Below, piece by piece: positions 1-6,554 of a stretch of DNA of 10,162 nt (position 1 is the first letter of the stretch; each line of letters begins with the position of its first letter). The notes beneath the pieces were generated by a model. That model was not told where the DNA came from and searched no databases. It saw only the letters and a program-made list of their open reading frames with translations. The stretch covers positions 1-10,162 of the forward strand of contig SLGQ01000324.1 of the NCBI GenBank assembly GCA_007136595.1, given 5' to 3'. This DNA comes from Candidatus Sumerlaeota bacterium (GTDB taxonomy: Bacteria; UBP6; UBA1177). A program made the position numbers and the translations under genes.

Positions 1-411
1 AGTGTTTTATCTCTGATGCAGAACATAAAAAAAATGAGCGATGAAAAAGTAAGAGCATTTTTCAGATATGTAGATAAAAGCGACATATCGGGGGATAAAG
101 AACGGATTATTGTTTTGGTAGAATATCTTATTCGTACAAATGAAGTTGAAGAAAGTAAATTTTATGATATAATGAAGGAAGAACTTGGTCGAGACGCGGA
201 GGATATCATGCCGACATTGGTTCAAAAATGGATAGAACAGGGAATAGAACAGGGAATAGAGCAGGGAATAGAGCAGGGGATAGAACAGGGTTTAATTGAA
301 ACCTGCAAAAAAGCACTCATTAAGGGTTTGGATATTGACACAATAATTGAGCTTACTGGTTTTTCAACTGAAAAGATAAAAGAAATTCAAAAGACATTAA
401 AAAACAATTAA
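1..411 (+). CDS. Rpn family recombination-promoting nuclease / putative transposase, C-terminal part (5' end outside window)
   Basis: The frame is open to the first base of the window (codons SVLSL precede the first ATG at 16), so this is the tail of a longer gene, not a 131-aa protein. The visible part matches the C-terminal half of Rpn/PD-(D/E)XK nuclease family proteins. It has a helical segment (about residues 6-70 from base 1), a low-complexity linker of five IEQG units, and a final helix-turn-helix-like segment (IKGLDIDTIIELTGFS, then an EKIKEIQ helix). That end resembles the 'L..G.s.e.I...TGls.e.I' tail typical of the family. Family members promote RecA-independent recombination and have DNA endonuclease activity; the catalytic domain would lie upstream and cannot be judged here. 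It ends at a TAA with no convincing terminator. Family assignment is fairly sure; whether the gene is intact is unknown. Confidence 0.8.
   Translation, partial: SVLSLMQNIKKMSDEKVRAFFRYVDKSDISGDKERIIVLVEYLIRTNEVEESKFYDIMKEELGRDAEDIMPTLVQKWIEQGIEQGIEQGIEQGIEQGLIETCKKALIKGLDIDTIIELTGFSTEKIKEIQKTLKNN
232..291 (+). repeat. Five tandem 12-bp in-frame repeats encoding IEQG
   Basis: Five consecutive copies of a 12-bp unit (consensus atagaRcagggN) start at 232, 244, 256, 268 and 280. They differ only at the third base of the Glu codon (gaa or gag) and of the last Gly codon. As the unit is a multiple of three, copy number can change without breaking the frame. This linker is a known hallmark of Rpn-family proteins and probably forms a charged helical spacer before the C-terminal segment. 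Confidence 0.95.
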
Positions 412-477
412 GTCAAATCTTCTGTTTTCATTGAATATTTTGATTCAAGTAAATCTTCCAAATGAAAATAAAATAAT

Positions 478-483
478 TATAAT
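478..483 (+). promoter_or_regulatory. Putative -10 box for the LRR lipoprotein gene
   Basis: A perfect TATAAT lies 43 bases upstream of the LRR gene ATG. The matching -35 position (about 455-460, cttcca) is weak. The rest of the 412-526 gap is AT-rich and holds a strong Shine-Dalgarno sequence (TAAGGAGG, 508-515) before the ATG at 527. Confidence 0.4.
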
Positions 484-526
484 GCCGGTGATAACTTGAT
501 ATTGATGTAAGGAGGAAAAGAGTCAG

Positions 527-1318
527 ATGAAAAAGTTGTTTCTGCTGCTGATACTGCTTTTCGGGATGATATCGTGTATTCCTGAAGATGTTAACGAAGT
601 AAACGGTGAAGATACAAAAGATCCTGATGAAATCGTTGTTTTCCCCGATCCCGGACTTGAGCAGTGTGTTAGGGATGAGCTTCAAAAAAAGGATGGATAT
701 CTTACGCACGGAGATTTAAGGCGCATAGGTTCTATGAATTGTAGTGGACGGAGTATAAGCGATCTCAGTGGAATAGAAAATATTCCTAATTTGTGGAAGG
801 TTTTTCTTTCCGGCAACAAAATAAAAGATGTCACCCCTTTGGGTAAATGTGTTAAATTGAGGGAGCTGGAGATTAGTCACAATGAAATAGAAGATGCGAC
901 TCCCCTTGAAAATCTGGTTAATTTGGAGAAATTGATAATTCAAGGCAATCAAATCACAAACATTGAATTTATAAGAAATATGACTGTGATAGAAAGGCTC
1001 TATGTCGATAATAATCCTATCAAATTAATCCCAAAATTCGAAAAGCAACTTCAATTAAAATCAATTTCCTTTGGACAATGCAAGCTGCAAGATGTTGTTA
1101 ATATTGGTCAATTTAGCCAGGTGGAATGGTTAATGTTATATAACAACAATATCTTGAATATAAATGAAATAAAAATGCTTTTAAATCTCAGGCAAACCAA
1201 TATTAAAAACAACTGCATCACCGATTTCTCACCGATAGATTACCTTAAAGAAAATGGCAGCCTCACTATTGTAAGTGGTGATTCTCCTGAAGAACAGGAT
1301 TACGGGAAGTGTGAATAG
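527..1318 (+). CDS. Leucine-rich repeat lipoprotein (SDS22-like 22-residue repeats)
   Basis: A 263-aa protein. The ATG is preceded at 11 nt by GGAGG in a TAAGGAGG Shine-Dalgarno sequence. The N-terminus (MKKLFLLLILLFGMISC) is a lipoprotein signal with the likely lipidated Cys at residue 17; the lipobox M-I-S-C has an unusual Met at -3. An acidic linker (18-38) follows, then a cap region starting FPDPGLEQC (39-79, with Cys47 and Cys72). Seven exactly 22-residue leucine-rich repeats span 80-233, of the form xxPLxxLxxLxxLxIxxNxIxD. A 30-residue tail ends the protein. Such LRR lipoproteins are expected on the cell surface or in the periplasm, binding proteins or other ligands; no enzyme domain is present and the ligand is unknown. 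The gene stands alone between unrelated neighbours, suggesting an accessory gene. The LRR lipoprotein call is secure; the role is not. Confidence 0.85.
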   Translation: MKKLFLLLILLFGMISCIPEDVNEVNGEDTKDPDEIVVFPDPGLEQCVRDELQKKDGYLTHGDLRRIGSMNCSGRSISDLSGIENIPNLWKVFLSGNKIKDVTPLGKCVKLRELEISHNEIEDATPLENLVNLEKLIIQGNQITNIEFIRNMTVIERLYVDNNPIKLIPKFEKQLQLKSISFGQCKLQDVVNIGQFSQVEWLMLYNNNILNINEIKMLLNLRQTNIKNNCITDFSPIDYLKENGSLTIVSGDSPEEQDYGKCE

Positions 1319-1463
1319 AGTCTCCTTTGATTGTAGCGGTTAGTTAATCAGAATGAAAATAATTGATAATCTGTTAAAATCAGGAAAAACTTTGAAAGGA
1401 AAGTGCCACATTAACGGGAGATAAAGAAAATATCATTGTTCCGGGATCGGAATAGAAACTTAA

Positions 1464-2711
1464 TTATTCAGCGTTTTCTATGATTTTAATTGTTACAGCA
1501 CTTGCAAGGGCAATGTTTTCAAGAGCTACCCACTCTTTTTGTGAGTGGAAGTCAACTCCGCCTGCAAAAATATTGGGGCATGGAAGATCCATGAAAGAAA
1601 GTCTGGAGCCGTCGGTTCCTCCACGGATAGGAACAACATTAGGTTCTTCACCGAGATCTTTAATGGCTTTTTCAACATATTTATATATGTGCATTTTGTC
1701 TTTAAGCACTTCATACATGTTCAGATAACTCTGTTTGAATTCATGCTCGATATTGAGTTTGGGTTCTTCCGCTTTAACCTTTTCAATTGCATCAAGAATG
1801 ATCTTTTTTTCGTCTTCAATATCTTCAAGCTTGAAACTTCTAAGTATCATTGATACAGTAACTTCTTCACTGCCGCCGCTTACATTGATGGGATGAATAA
1901 AAGGTTCTCTGCTTTCCGTCCTTTCAGGAGACATATCTTTCGGAAGCATATCAATGAATTTTCCGGCATAGCGGATAGCATTGACCATTTTATCTTTTGC
2001 GTAACCTGGATGTATCGAAATACCTTTGAACTTAACAACGGCACTGAAAGCATTGAAGTTTTCATAATTCACTTCATAAGGAAATCCGCCATCAAGGGTG
2101 TAAGCAAAATCTGCATCAACTTTTTCTATGTTAATAAAATCAACGCCTCTGCCGATCTCTTCGTCAGGAGTAAAGCATACTCTGATCTCAGGCCTCTGGA
2201 TCTCAGGATGTTTGTTCAGATATTCAACCATTGACATAATTGCCGCAATCCCGGCTTTGTCATCAGCACCAAGAAGAGTTGTTCCATCTGAAGTGATGAC
2301 AGTATCACCGATACACTCTTTAAGATGAGGAGAATCTTCAGGGCTTATAACGATCCCGTTTTTCAGGTTGATCGCGGATCCATCATAATTTTCATGTATC
2401 TGAGGGTTAACACCTTCTCCTGCACAGTCAGCTGCAACATCCATGTGTGCAATGAAAGCTATTCTTGTTTTCTTTCCGCAGTTTGATGGAAGTTTGGCAT
2501 AAACATAACCGTTCTCATCCATTTCCACATTCTGCATTCCAAGTCTTTCAAGCTCATCAACAAGTTTTTTTCCGAGATTCTTCTGTTTAGGTGAAGAAGG
2601 GAATGTTTCACTTCCCGGGACAGCCTGTGTATCTTCTTTTACATAGGCAATGAAACGGTCTTTGATAGCTGTTTCATTTAAGATCTTTGTAACTAATTCA
2701 TGTCTTTTCAT
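1464..2711 (-). CDS. pepT: Peptidase T (tripeptide aminopeptidase, M20B metallopeptidase)
   Basis: A 415-aa protein, the usual length for PepT. The family cleaves the N-terminal residue from tripeptides in the cytoplasm using two zinc ions. All expected active-site residues are visible: His89 and Asp91 (HMD), bridging Asp150 in GADDKAG, catalytic Glu184 and zinc ligand Glu185 in TPDEEIGRG, Asp207 in LDGG, and His389 near the C-terminus in VDFHS. Other PepT signatures are IHPGYAKDKMVNA (lid/dimerisation domain) and RGGTDGSRLSF. There is no signal peptide. The start is supported by a GGAGG Shine-Dalgarno (complement of 2717-2721) 5 nt before the ATG. It is transcribed away from the Sel1 gene behind it and has its own promoter. 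It appears intact and functional; it probably recycles peptides for nutrition. Confidence 0.96.
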   Translation of the reverse strand: MKRHELVTKILNETAIKDRFIAYVKEDTQAVPGSETFPSSPKQKNLGKKLVDELERLGMQNVEMDENGYVYAKLPSNCGKKTRIAFIAHMDVAADCAGEGVNPQIHENYDGSAINLKNGIVISPEDSPHLKECIGDTVITSDGTTLLGADDKAGIAAIMSMVEYLNKHPEIQRPEIRVCFTPDEEIGRGVDFINIEKVDADFAYTLDGGFPYEVNYENFNAFSAVVKFKGISIHPGYAKDKMVNAIRYAGKFIDMLPKDMSPERTESREPFIHPINVSGGSEEVTVSMILRSFKLEDIEDEKKIILDAIEKVKAEEPKLNIEHEFKQSYLNMYEVLKDKMHIYKYVEKAIKDLGEEPNVVPIRGGTDGSRLSFMDLPCPNIFAGGVDFHSQKEWVALENIALASAVTIKIIENAE

Positions 2712-2750
2712 AACAACCTCCGGTTAAATTAACAAATCGGCAACTCAGCC

Positions 2751-2778
2751 ATTATAGTATTACAAATTTTAAATTCAA
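2751..2778 (-). promoter_or_regulatory. Putative sigma70-type promoter for pepT
   Basis: Read on the minus strand, TTGAAT (complement of 2773-2778) is followed after 16 nt by a perfect TATAAT (complement of 2751-2756), about 40 nt upstream of the pepT start. It lies in the 81-bp gap after the Sel1 gene, so pepT can be transcribed independently of it. Confidence 0.55.
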
Positions 2779-2792
2779 TAAGATCGGGAAAT

Positions 2793-3488
2793 TTATTCTT
2801 TCAGCTCAGAAAGAGCCCGGCATGAAATGGCATTTCCAAGTCCACACCCTTTTTTAAAAGCCTGCTCCGCTTTTTCTTTATTAATTTTAACACCCTCTCC
2901 TTTGCTGTATATATGCCCGAGAAGAACACATCCTTTATCGTTGTCATTGTCACAAGATCTGGAAAAAAGTTCCAAAGTTTTATCATGATCCCGATCAACT
3001 CCTGAACCTTGTGAGTAGAACACTCCAAGTATGTTGCAACTGTCATAGTGTTTCCCGTTACAAGCTTTCTCAAAATAAAAAGCCGATCTTTCAAAATCTT
3101 TCACTTTTTCTTTATCGCTGTAAATGTGACCCAAATGGAAGCATGCTTCATAAATTTCATCTTCACAGGAAATAGAATAAAGTTGAATGGCTTTTTCAAT
3201 ATCCGGTTTCACCCCTTTCCCGTGATGATACATAACACCTATGTTGTAGCATCCCGATATGAAACCGTCTTTGCATACCCTCTTGAACATTTCAGCAGCC
3301 TTTTCAAGATTTTGGTCAACAATACCCCCGTCACTATAAAGATTGCCCAGAATAAAGCAGGCTTGCATCTCACCCTTTTTACATTTTTTATCCAAAACCT
3401 CTATTTCATTTTCTTCGGTATCCATGAAAAGGAAAAAAGATACCGCAAGAAAAGTTGCAGCAATTATTACCGGAACAAATTTCTTCAT
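2793..3488 (-). CDS. Sel1-repeat (Hcp-like, cysteine-rich) secreted or membrane-anchored protein
   Basis: A 231-aa protein read from the ATG at 3488. A longer frame back to 3545 exists, but the 3488 start is chosen because GGGAG lies 8 nt upstream and a classical signal/anchor (MKKFVPVIIAATFLAVSFF) follows directly. The mature part consists of five complete Sel1-like repeats (SLR) plus a final partial unit. Six cysteine pairs spaced C-x7-C occur at 36/44, 72/80, 108/116, 143/151, 179/187 and 215/223, giving a 36-residue period with one 35-residue unit. Typical SLR signatures such as LGxxYSxGxGV and KAxxxFxxxC recur. In Helicobacter cysteine-rich proteins such Cys pairs form one disulfide per alpha/alpha hairpin, so an oxidising compartment (periplasm or outside) is expected. 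SLR proteins act as protein-protein scaffolds in signalling; the partner is unknown. It is divergent from the kinase gene. Confidence 0.88.
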   Translation of the reverse strand: MKKFVPVIIAATFLAVSFFLFMDTEENEIEVLDKKCKKGEMQACFILGNLYSDGGIVDQNLEKAAEMFKRVCKDGFISGCYNIGVMYHHGKGVKPDIEKAIQLYSISCEDEIYEACFHLGHIYSDKEKVKDFERSAFYFEKACNGKHYDSCNILGVFYSQGSGVDRDHDKTLELFSRSCDNDNDKGCVLLGHIYSKGEGVKINKEKAEQAFKKGCGLGNAISCRALSELKE

Positions 3489-3517
3489 GCTATATACTCC
3501 CGCAAAAAAAACATCAC

Positions 3518-3545
3518 ATAATAACAAATGAGTAAAGTTTGACAA
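3518..3545 (-). promoter_or_regulatory. Putative sigma70-type promoter for the Sel1-repeat gene
   Basis: On the minus strand TTGTCA (complement of 3540-3545) and TATTAT (complement of 3518-3523) are separated by 16 nt, each one base from consensus. The -10 ends 29 nt before the chosen ATG at 3488. This placement also argues against the longer reading frame starting at 3545, which would begin inside the -35 box. Confidence 0.6.
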
Positions 3546-3590
3546 ATTTAATCTGTTTTTATGAAGTCCTGAAAGTAACGAACCAATAAA

Positions 3591-3619
3591 TTGACTTTGT
3601 ATGTTGCAGGTGTTAATAT
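3591..3619 (+). promoter_or_regulatory. Putative sigma70-type promoter for the kinase operon
   Basis: TTGACT (3591-3596) and TAATAT (3614-3619) are 17 nt apart, with an extended -10 TGt at 3611-3613. It lies about 70 nt upstream of the kinase start and faces away from the Sel1 promoter, so the 3489-3687 gap is a divergent promoter region. A second TTGACA at 3651-3656 has no -10 at a usable distance before the coding start. Confidence 0.55.
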
Positions 3620-3687
3620 TTGGTGATTATTGTGAACCGGGATGTTTTGCTTGACAGTTTTGAAAATTGTTTTTCTCAGGAGCAGAT

Positions 3688-5226
3688 TTGGAATCAAAAA
3701 ACAGCATTGAAATTGAAGAAAAGTATATCGGGCAAACGATAAACAACAGATACAGAATAATTGAAAAGATCGGCGTAGGCGGGATGGGAAATGTCTATCT
3801 TGCCGAACACGAAATATTAAGAAAAAAAGTAGCCCTGAAAATACTCCATTTTGAGCAAAGTAAAAGAAAGGATACCGTAGAACGGTTTAAAAGAGAAGCT
3901 ATAGCTGCATCAAATATGGGGCAGGCAAACATAGTTGATGTTACTGACTTCGGTTACACTGAAGAAGGGAACGCTTATTTTGTAATGGAGTATATCGAAG
4001 GAGAGTCACTGGCTGATGTGATCAGGGAAAAGAAAATTCTTCCTGTCGAGTTTGCAGTTTCAGTAGGATGCCAAATATGTGTTGCTCTCTATTCGGCACA
4101 TGGAAAAGGGATAATCCACAGAGATCTCAAACCTGAAAATGTACTTATTACAGAAAGGGACGGCATATATCCTTTTGTCAAAATAGTTGATTTCGGAATA
4201 AGCAAAATTATTTCTGACGAAACCACAAAAGAACGTCCCCGGACACTCACAAAAACGGGTGCCATTTTCGGGACACCTGAATATATGTCTCCTGAACAGG
4301 CAGGCGGAGAAACAGTGGAACCTGTTTCTGACATATATTCTCTTGGAATTATTCTTTACGAGATGATAACGGGAAAGTTGCCTTTCACGGATGACAACTA
4401 TATGAAAATTCTTCATAAACATCAATATGAATTTCCTGACCTTCCCTCTTCGGTCAATCCCGGAGTTACTGAAGATATTGATGCTTTGATCATGAAATGT
4501 CTTGAAAAAAAGCCTTTCAACAGATACGAAAACATGCTTTATCTGTTAGGGGATATGAAAAAGATATATATCAAACATGATCTTGAAAGGAAGTTAAGCC
4601 TTTCTTTCATTTTTAATTCGGGGACAGTTTCCCAGATGACACAAGATAATTCCGGATTTGAAGAGAAGGGTTTGTCCGGTGAAGACATCATGAGAATGCT
4701 TAACAATGACCCTCAGGAAGGAAGTGCTTACAGTGATATTGACGAAGATGACCACAGTGGTACCGGTGTTGCTCTGAAATTGATGATAGTGCTTGTTCTG
4801 TTTGTTGTTGCAGGAGCTCTTCTTTTTGTGTATGTGAGAAAAAAGGGCGGACCGATAGTTGTTGAAAGGGAGCAGGGTGTCGAAAAAGTTGAAGATGAAG
4901 TAAAAGATACTCCGGAACCTGAAAATGTGACGAAACCCAAGCCGGCAAGAAGAGCAAAGCCGGCAACTACCGCTCCAAAACCTCAGCCGAAGCCGAGAAC
5001 CATGAATTTGACAGTAAATTCCAATCTTGACGGAGTAAGGGTTTATGACAGAGAAACAGGTGACACACTGTGTCATACTCCGTGTAAGAGAACTCTTCCC
5101 AGAAGAGATGGCGACATAATGATACTTGGATTTGAAATGGAAGATTTTTCAATTAAGCCCATGGCGATAAATCTGGATAGAGATATGATAGTTAATGTAA
5201 ATCTTAAAGAAGCGGGAGGAGATTAG
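3688..5226 (+). CDS. Transmembrane Hanks-type Ser/Thr protein kinase with C-terminal PEGA-like domain
   Basis: A 512-aa kinase. The chosen start is the TTG at 3688, 5 nt after AGGAG (3678-3682); an upstream in-frame TTG at 3667 lacks a Shine-Dalgarno sequence, and no ATG is available. The kinase domain (about residues 22-295) has every key element: glycine loop GVGGMGNV (29-36), ATP-binding Lys51 (VALKIL), alphaC Glu70, catalytic HRDLKPEN (Asp146, Asn151), DFG (Asp168), GTPEYMSPEQ and DIYSLGIILYEM. An acidic juxtamembrane region (about 320-358) leads to one membrane helix (about 361-383, LMIVLVLFVVAGALLFVYV). A Pro/Lys/Ala-rich linker and a PEGA-like beta domain (about 439-508; SNLDGVRVY, TPCKRTLP) follow. 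The kinase faces the cytoplasm and the PEGA-like part lies outside. It phosphorylates unknown targets. It is first in a tight operon, its stop sharing a base with the PIN-PhoH start. Kinase call very secure; PEGA call moderate. Confidence 0.95.
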   Translation: MESKNSIEIEEKYIGQTINNRYRIIEKIGVGGMGNVYLAEHEILRKKVALKILHFEQSKRKDTVERFKREAIAASNMGQANIVDVTDFGYTEEGNAYFVMEYIEGESLADVIREKKILPVEFAVSVGCQICVALYSAHGKGIIHRDLKPENVLITERDGIYPFVKIVDFGISKIISDETTKERPRTLTKTGAIFGTPEYMSPEQAGGETVEPVSDIYSLGIILYEMITGKLPFTDDNYMKILHKHQYEFPDLPSSVNPGVTEDIDALIMKCLEKKPFNRYENMLYLLGDMKKIYIKHDLERKLSLSFIFNSGTVSQMTQDNSGFEEKGLSGEDIMRMLNNDPQEGSAYSDIDEDDHSGTGVALKLMIVLVLFVVAGALLFVYVRKKGGPIVVEREQGVEKVEDEVKDTPEPENVTKPKPARRAKPATTAPKPQPKPRTMNLTVNSNLDGVRVYDRETGDTLCHTPCKRTLPRRDGDIMILGFEMEDFSIKPMAINLDRDMIVNVNLKEAGGD

Positions 5227-6554
5227 TGGAAAAAAAGATTTTTGTCCTTGATACCAATGTTATTATTTCCGATCCTAAAGCGATTTTTAATTTTGATGAG
5301 CACGAAATTGTTATTCCTCTTGTGGTCGTAGAAGAGCTCGATAAATTCAAAAAGGATATGAACCAGGTGGGTCTTGCAGCAAGAAGTTTTGCAAGAAACA
5401 TCGAAGCATTAAGGAAAAAGGGTAAGCTGATAGAAGGTGTTGAGCTTGATAGTGGCGGAACTATCAGAATTGATATAACTTCAGATGATATAAAGCTTCC
5501 CGGACCTAAGCTGAATGTCAGTTATGCAGACAATGTTATTTTGGCGTCGGCATATAAAATAACGGAAGACAACCCGGATAAAGTGGTTACTCTTGTAAGC
5601 AAAGATGTCAATCTTCGCATAAAAGCCGATGTTCTTGGGATAAAAGCTGATACTTACAGGAATGAAGTGGTTAATTTTACGGAGCTTCCTAAAGGTTATG
5701 AAAATATTGCCGTTGAAGGGGAGTTGATTGACAGAATATTTGAATCAAAAAAAATCCCCATGGATGATCTTGCAGGTACACCTTTTGAAAATGCTCACTC
5801 GAATAAGTTTTTCATGCTGACAAATAAAGATAATGAACAGCATCAGGCTGTAGTACGGCTTGATCCTTTTGAAAACGCTCTGATCCCCCTCAAACAGTTT
5901 AAAGATGTGTGGGGTTTGAGAGCAAGGAATTTTGCCCAAAAACTGGCACTTGATCTTTTAATGGATGACAGAGTTAAACTTGTCAGCTTGATAGGAATTG
6001 CCGGAACAGGTAAAACTTTGCTTGCAATTGCGGCAGGATTGCAGAAATGCCTTGATGAAGGAAGGTATACAAGAATGCTTGTTGCAAGACCGATATATCC
6101 CATGGGAAGAGATATCGGTTTTCTTCCGGGAACAATTGAGGAAAAATTAAAACCGTGGATGCAACCGGTTTTTGATAATCTCGAATATCTGCTTGCAGGT
6201 TATGATTCTTCAAGTTTCGGGAAAATGAACGATCTTATGAACAGCGGTGTAATAGAAGTTGAAGCTCTCACATACATCAGGGGAAGAAGTATTCCCGAGC
6301 AGTTCATAATAGTTGATGAAGCTCAGAACCTTACCCCGCATGAAGTTAAAACAATTGTCTCCAGAGCAGGAGAAAACACAAAGATCGTTTTGACCGGCGA
6401 CCCTTATCAGATAGATAATCCTTATATGAACGAATCCAACAACGGTTTGAGCTATATAATAGACAGGTTCAAAAATCTTTCTTTAGCCGGAAGTGTTACT
6501 TTGGAAAAAGGAGAAAGGTCTGCACTTGCAAACGCTGCTGCGGAGTTGCTATAA
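5226..6554 (+). CDS. phoH2: PIN-PhoH fusion: predicted RNase and ATP-dependent RNA helicase
   Basis: A 442-aa protein starting with GTG at 5226, which shares one base with the kinase stop (TAGTG) and follows a GGGAGGAG ribosome-binding site. The N-terminal PIN/VapC-type ribonuclease domain (about 1-145) has the acidic set Asp9 (LDTNV), Glu37, Asp102 and Asp127. The C-terminal PhoH P-loop ATPase domain has Walker A GIAGTGKT (257-264), a VARPIYPMGRDIGFLPG segment (286-302), Walker B FIIVDEAQ (360-367, Asp364/Glu365) and LTGDPYQID (389-397). Length and order match the PhoH2/YlaK type, for which RNA unwinding and RNA cleavage have been reported in mycobacteria; the protein is cytoplasmic. Both active sites look intact. 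Its place between a kinase and a phosphoesterase hints at phospho-control, but that is inference. Confidence 0.94.
   Translation: MEKKIFVLDTNVIISDPKAIFNFDEHEIVIPLVVVEELDKFKKDMNQVGLAARSFARNIEALRKKGKLIEGVELDSGGTIRIDITSDDIKLPGPKLNVSYADNVILASAYKITEDNPDKVVTLVSKDVNLRIKADVLGIKADTYRNEVVNFTELPKGYENIAVEGELIDRIFESKKIPMDDLAGTPFENAHSNKFFMLTNKDNEQHQAVVRLDPFENALIPLKQFKDVWGLRARNFAQKLALDLLMDDRVKLVSLIGIAGTGKTLLAIAAGLQKCLDEGRYTRMLVARPIYPMGRDIGFLPGTIEEKLKPWMQPVFDNLEYLLAGYDSSSFGKMNDLMNSGVIEVEALTYIRGRSIPEQFIIVDEAQNLTPHEVKTIVSRAGENTKIVLTGDPYQIDNPYMNESNNGLSYIIDRFKNLSLAGSVTLEKGERSALANAAAELL

Noticed and set aside
232..291. CRISPR or regulatory direct repeat
   Set aside because: Units are contiguous without spacers and in frame within a coding region, so they are a coding tandem repeat.
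431..448. Hairpin TTGAAT/ATTCAA as a terminator after the Rpn gene
   Set aside because: Only six AT-rich base pairs and no T-run follows; unlikely to terminate transcription.
1439..1452. Hairpin TTCCG-GGAT-CGGAA as a terminator for pepT
   Set aside because: A 5-bp stem without an adjacent T-run on either strand; too weak to list.
1480..2328. Plus-strand open frames opposite pepT
   Set aside because: They are antisense shadows of a well-conserved pepT with all active-site residues and have no recognisable domains or ribosome-binding sites.
3489..3545. Longer N-terminus for the Sel1-repeat protein (start at 3545)
   Set aside because: It would begin in the -35 box of a good promoter and add 19 residues ahead of a normal signal sequence; the ATG at 3488 has GGGAG 8 nt upstream.
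3651..3656. TTGACA as the -35 of the kinase operon promoter
   Set aside because: The matching -10 would fall on the Shine-Dalgarno and start codon and shows no TATAAT-like sequence.
4060..5152. Minus-strand open frames opposite the kinase gene
   Set aside because: Low-complexity His/Phe/Ser-rich translations antisense to an intact kinase; no independent evidence.
5226..5665. Separate VapC-type toxin gene
   Set aside because: The PIN domain is continuous in frame with the PhoH domain and there is no antitoxin gene beside it; the fusion is the known PhoH2/YlaK form.
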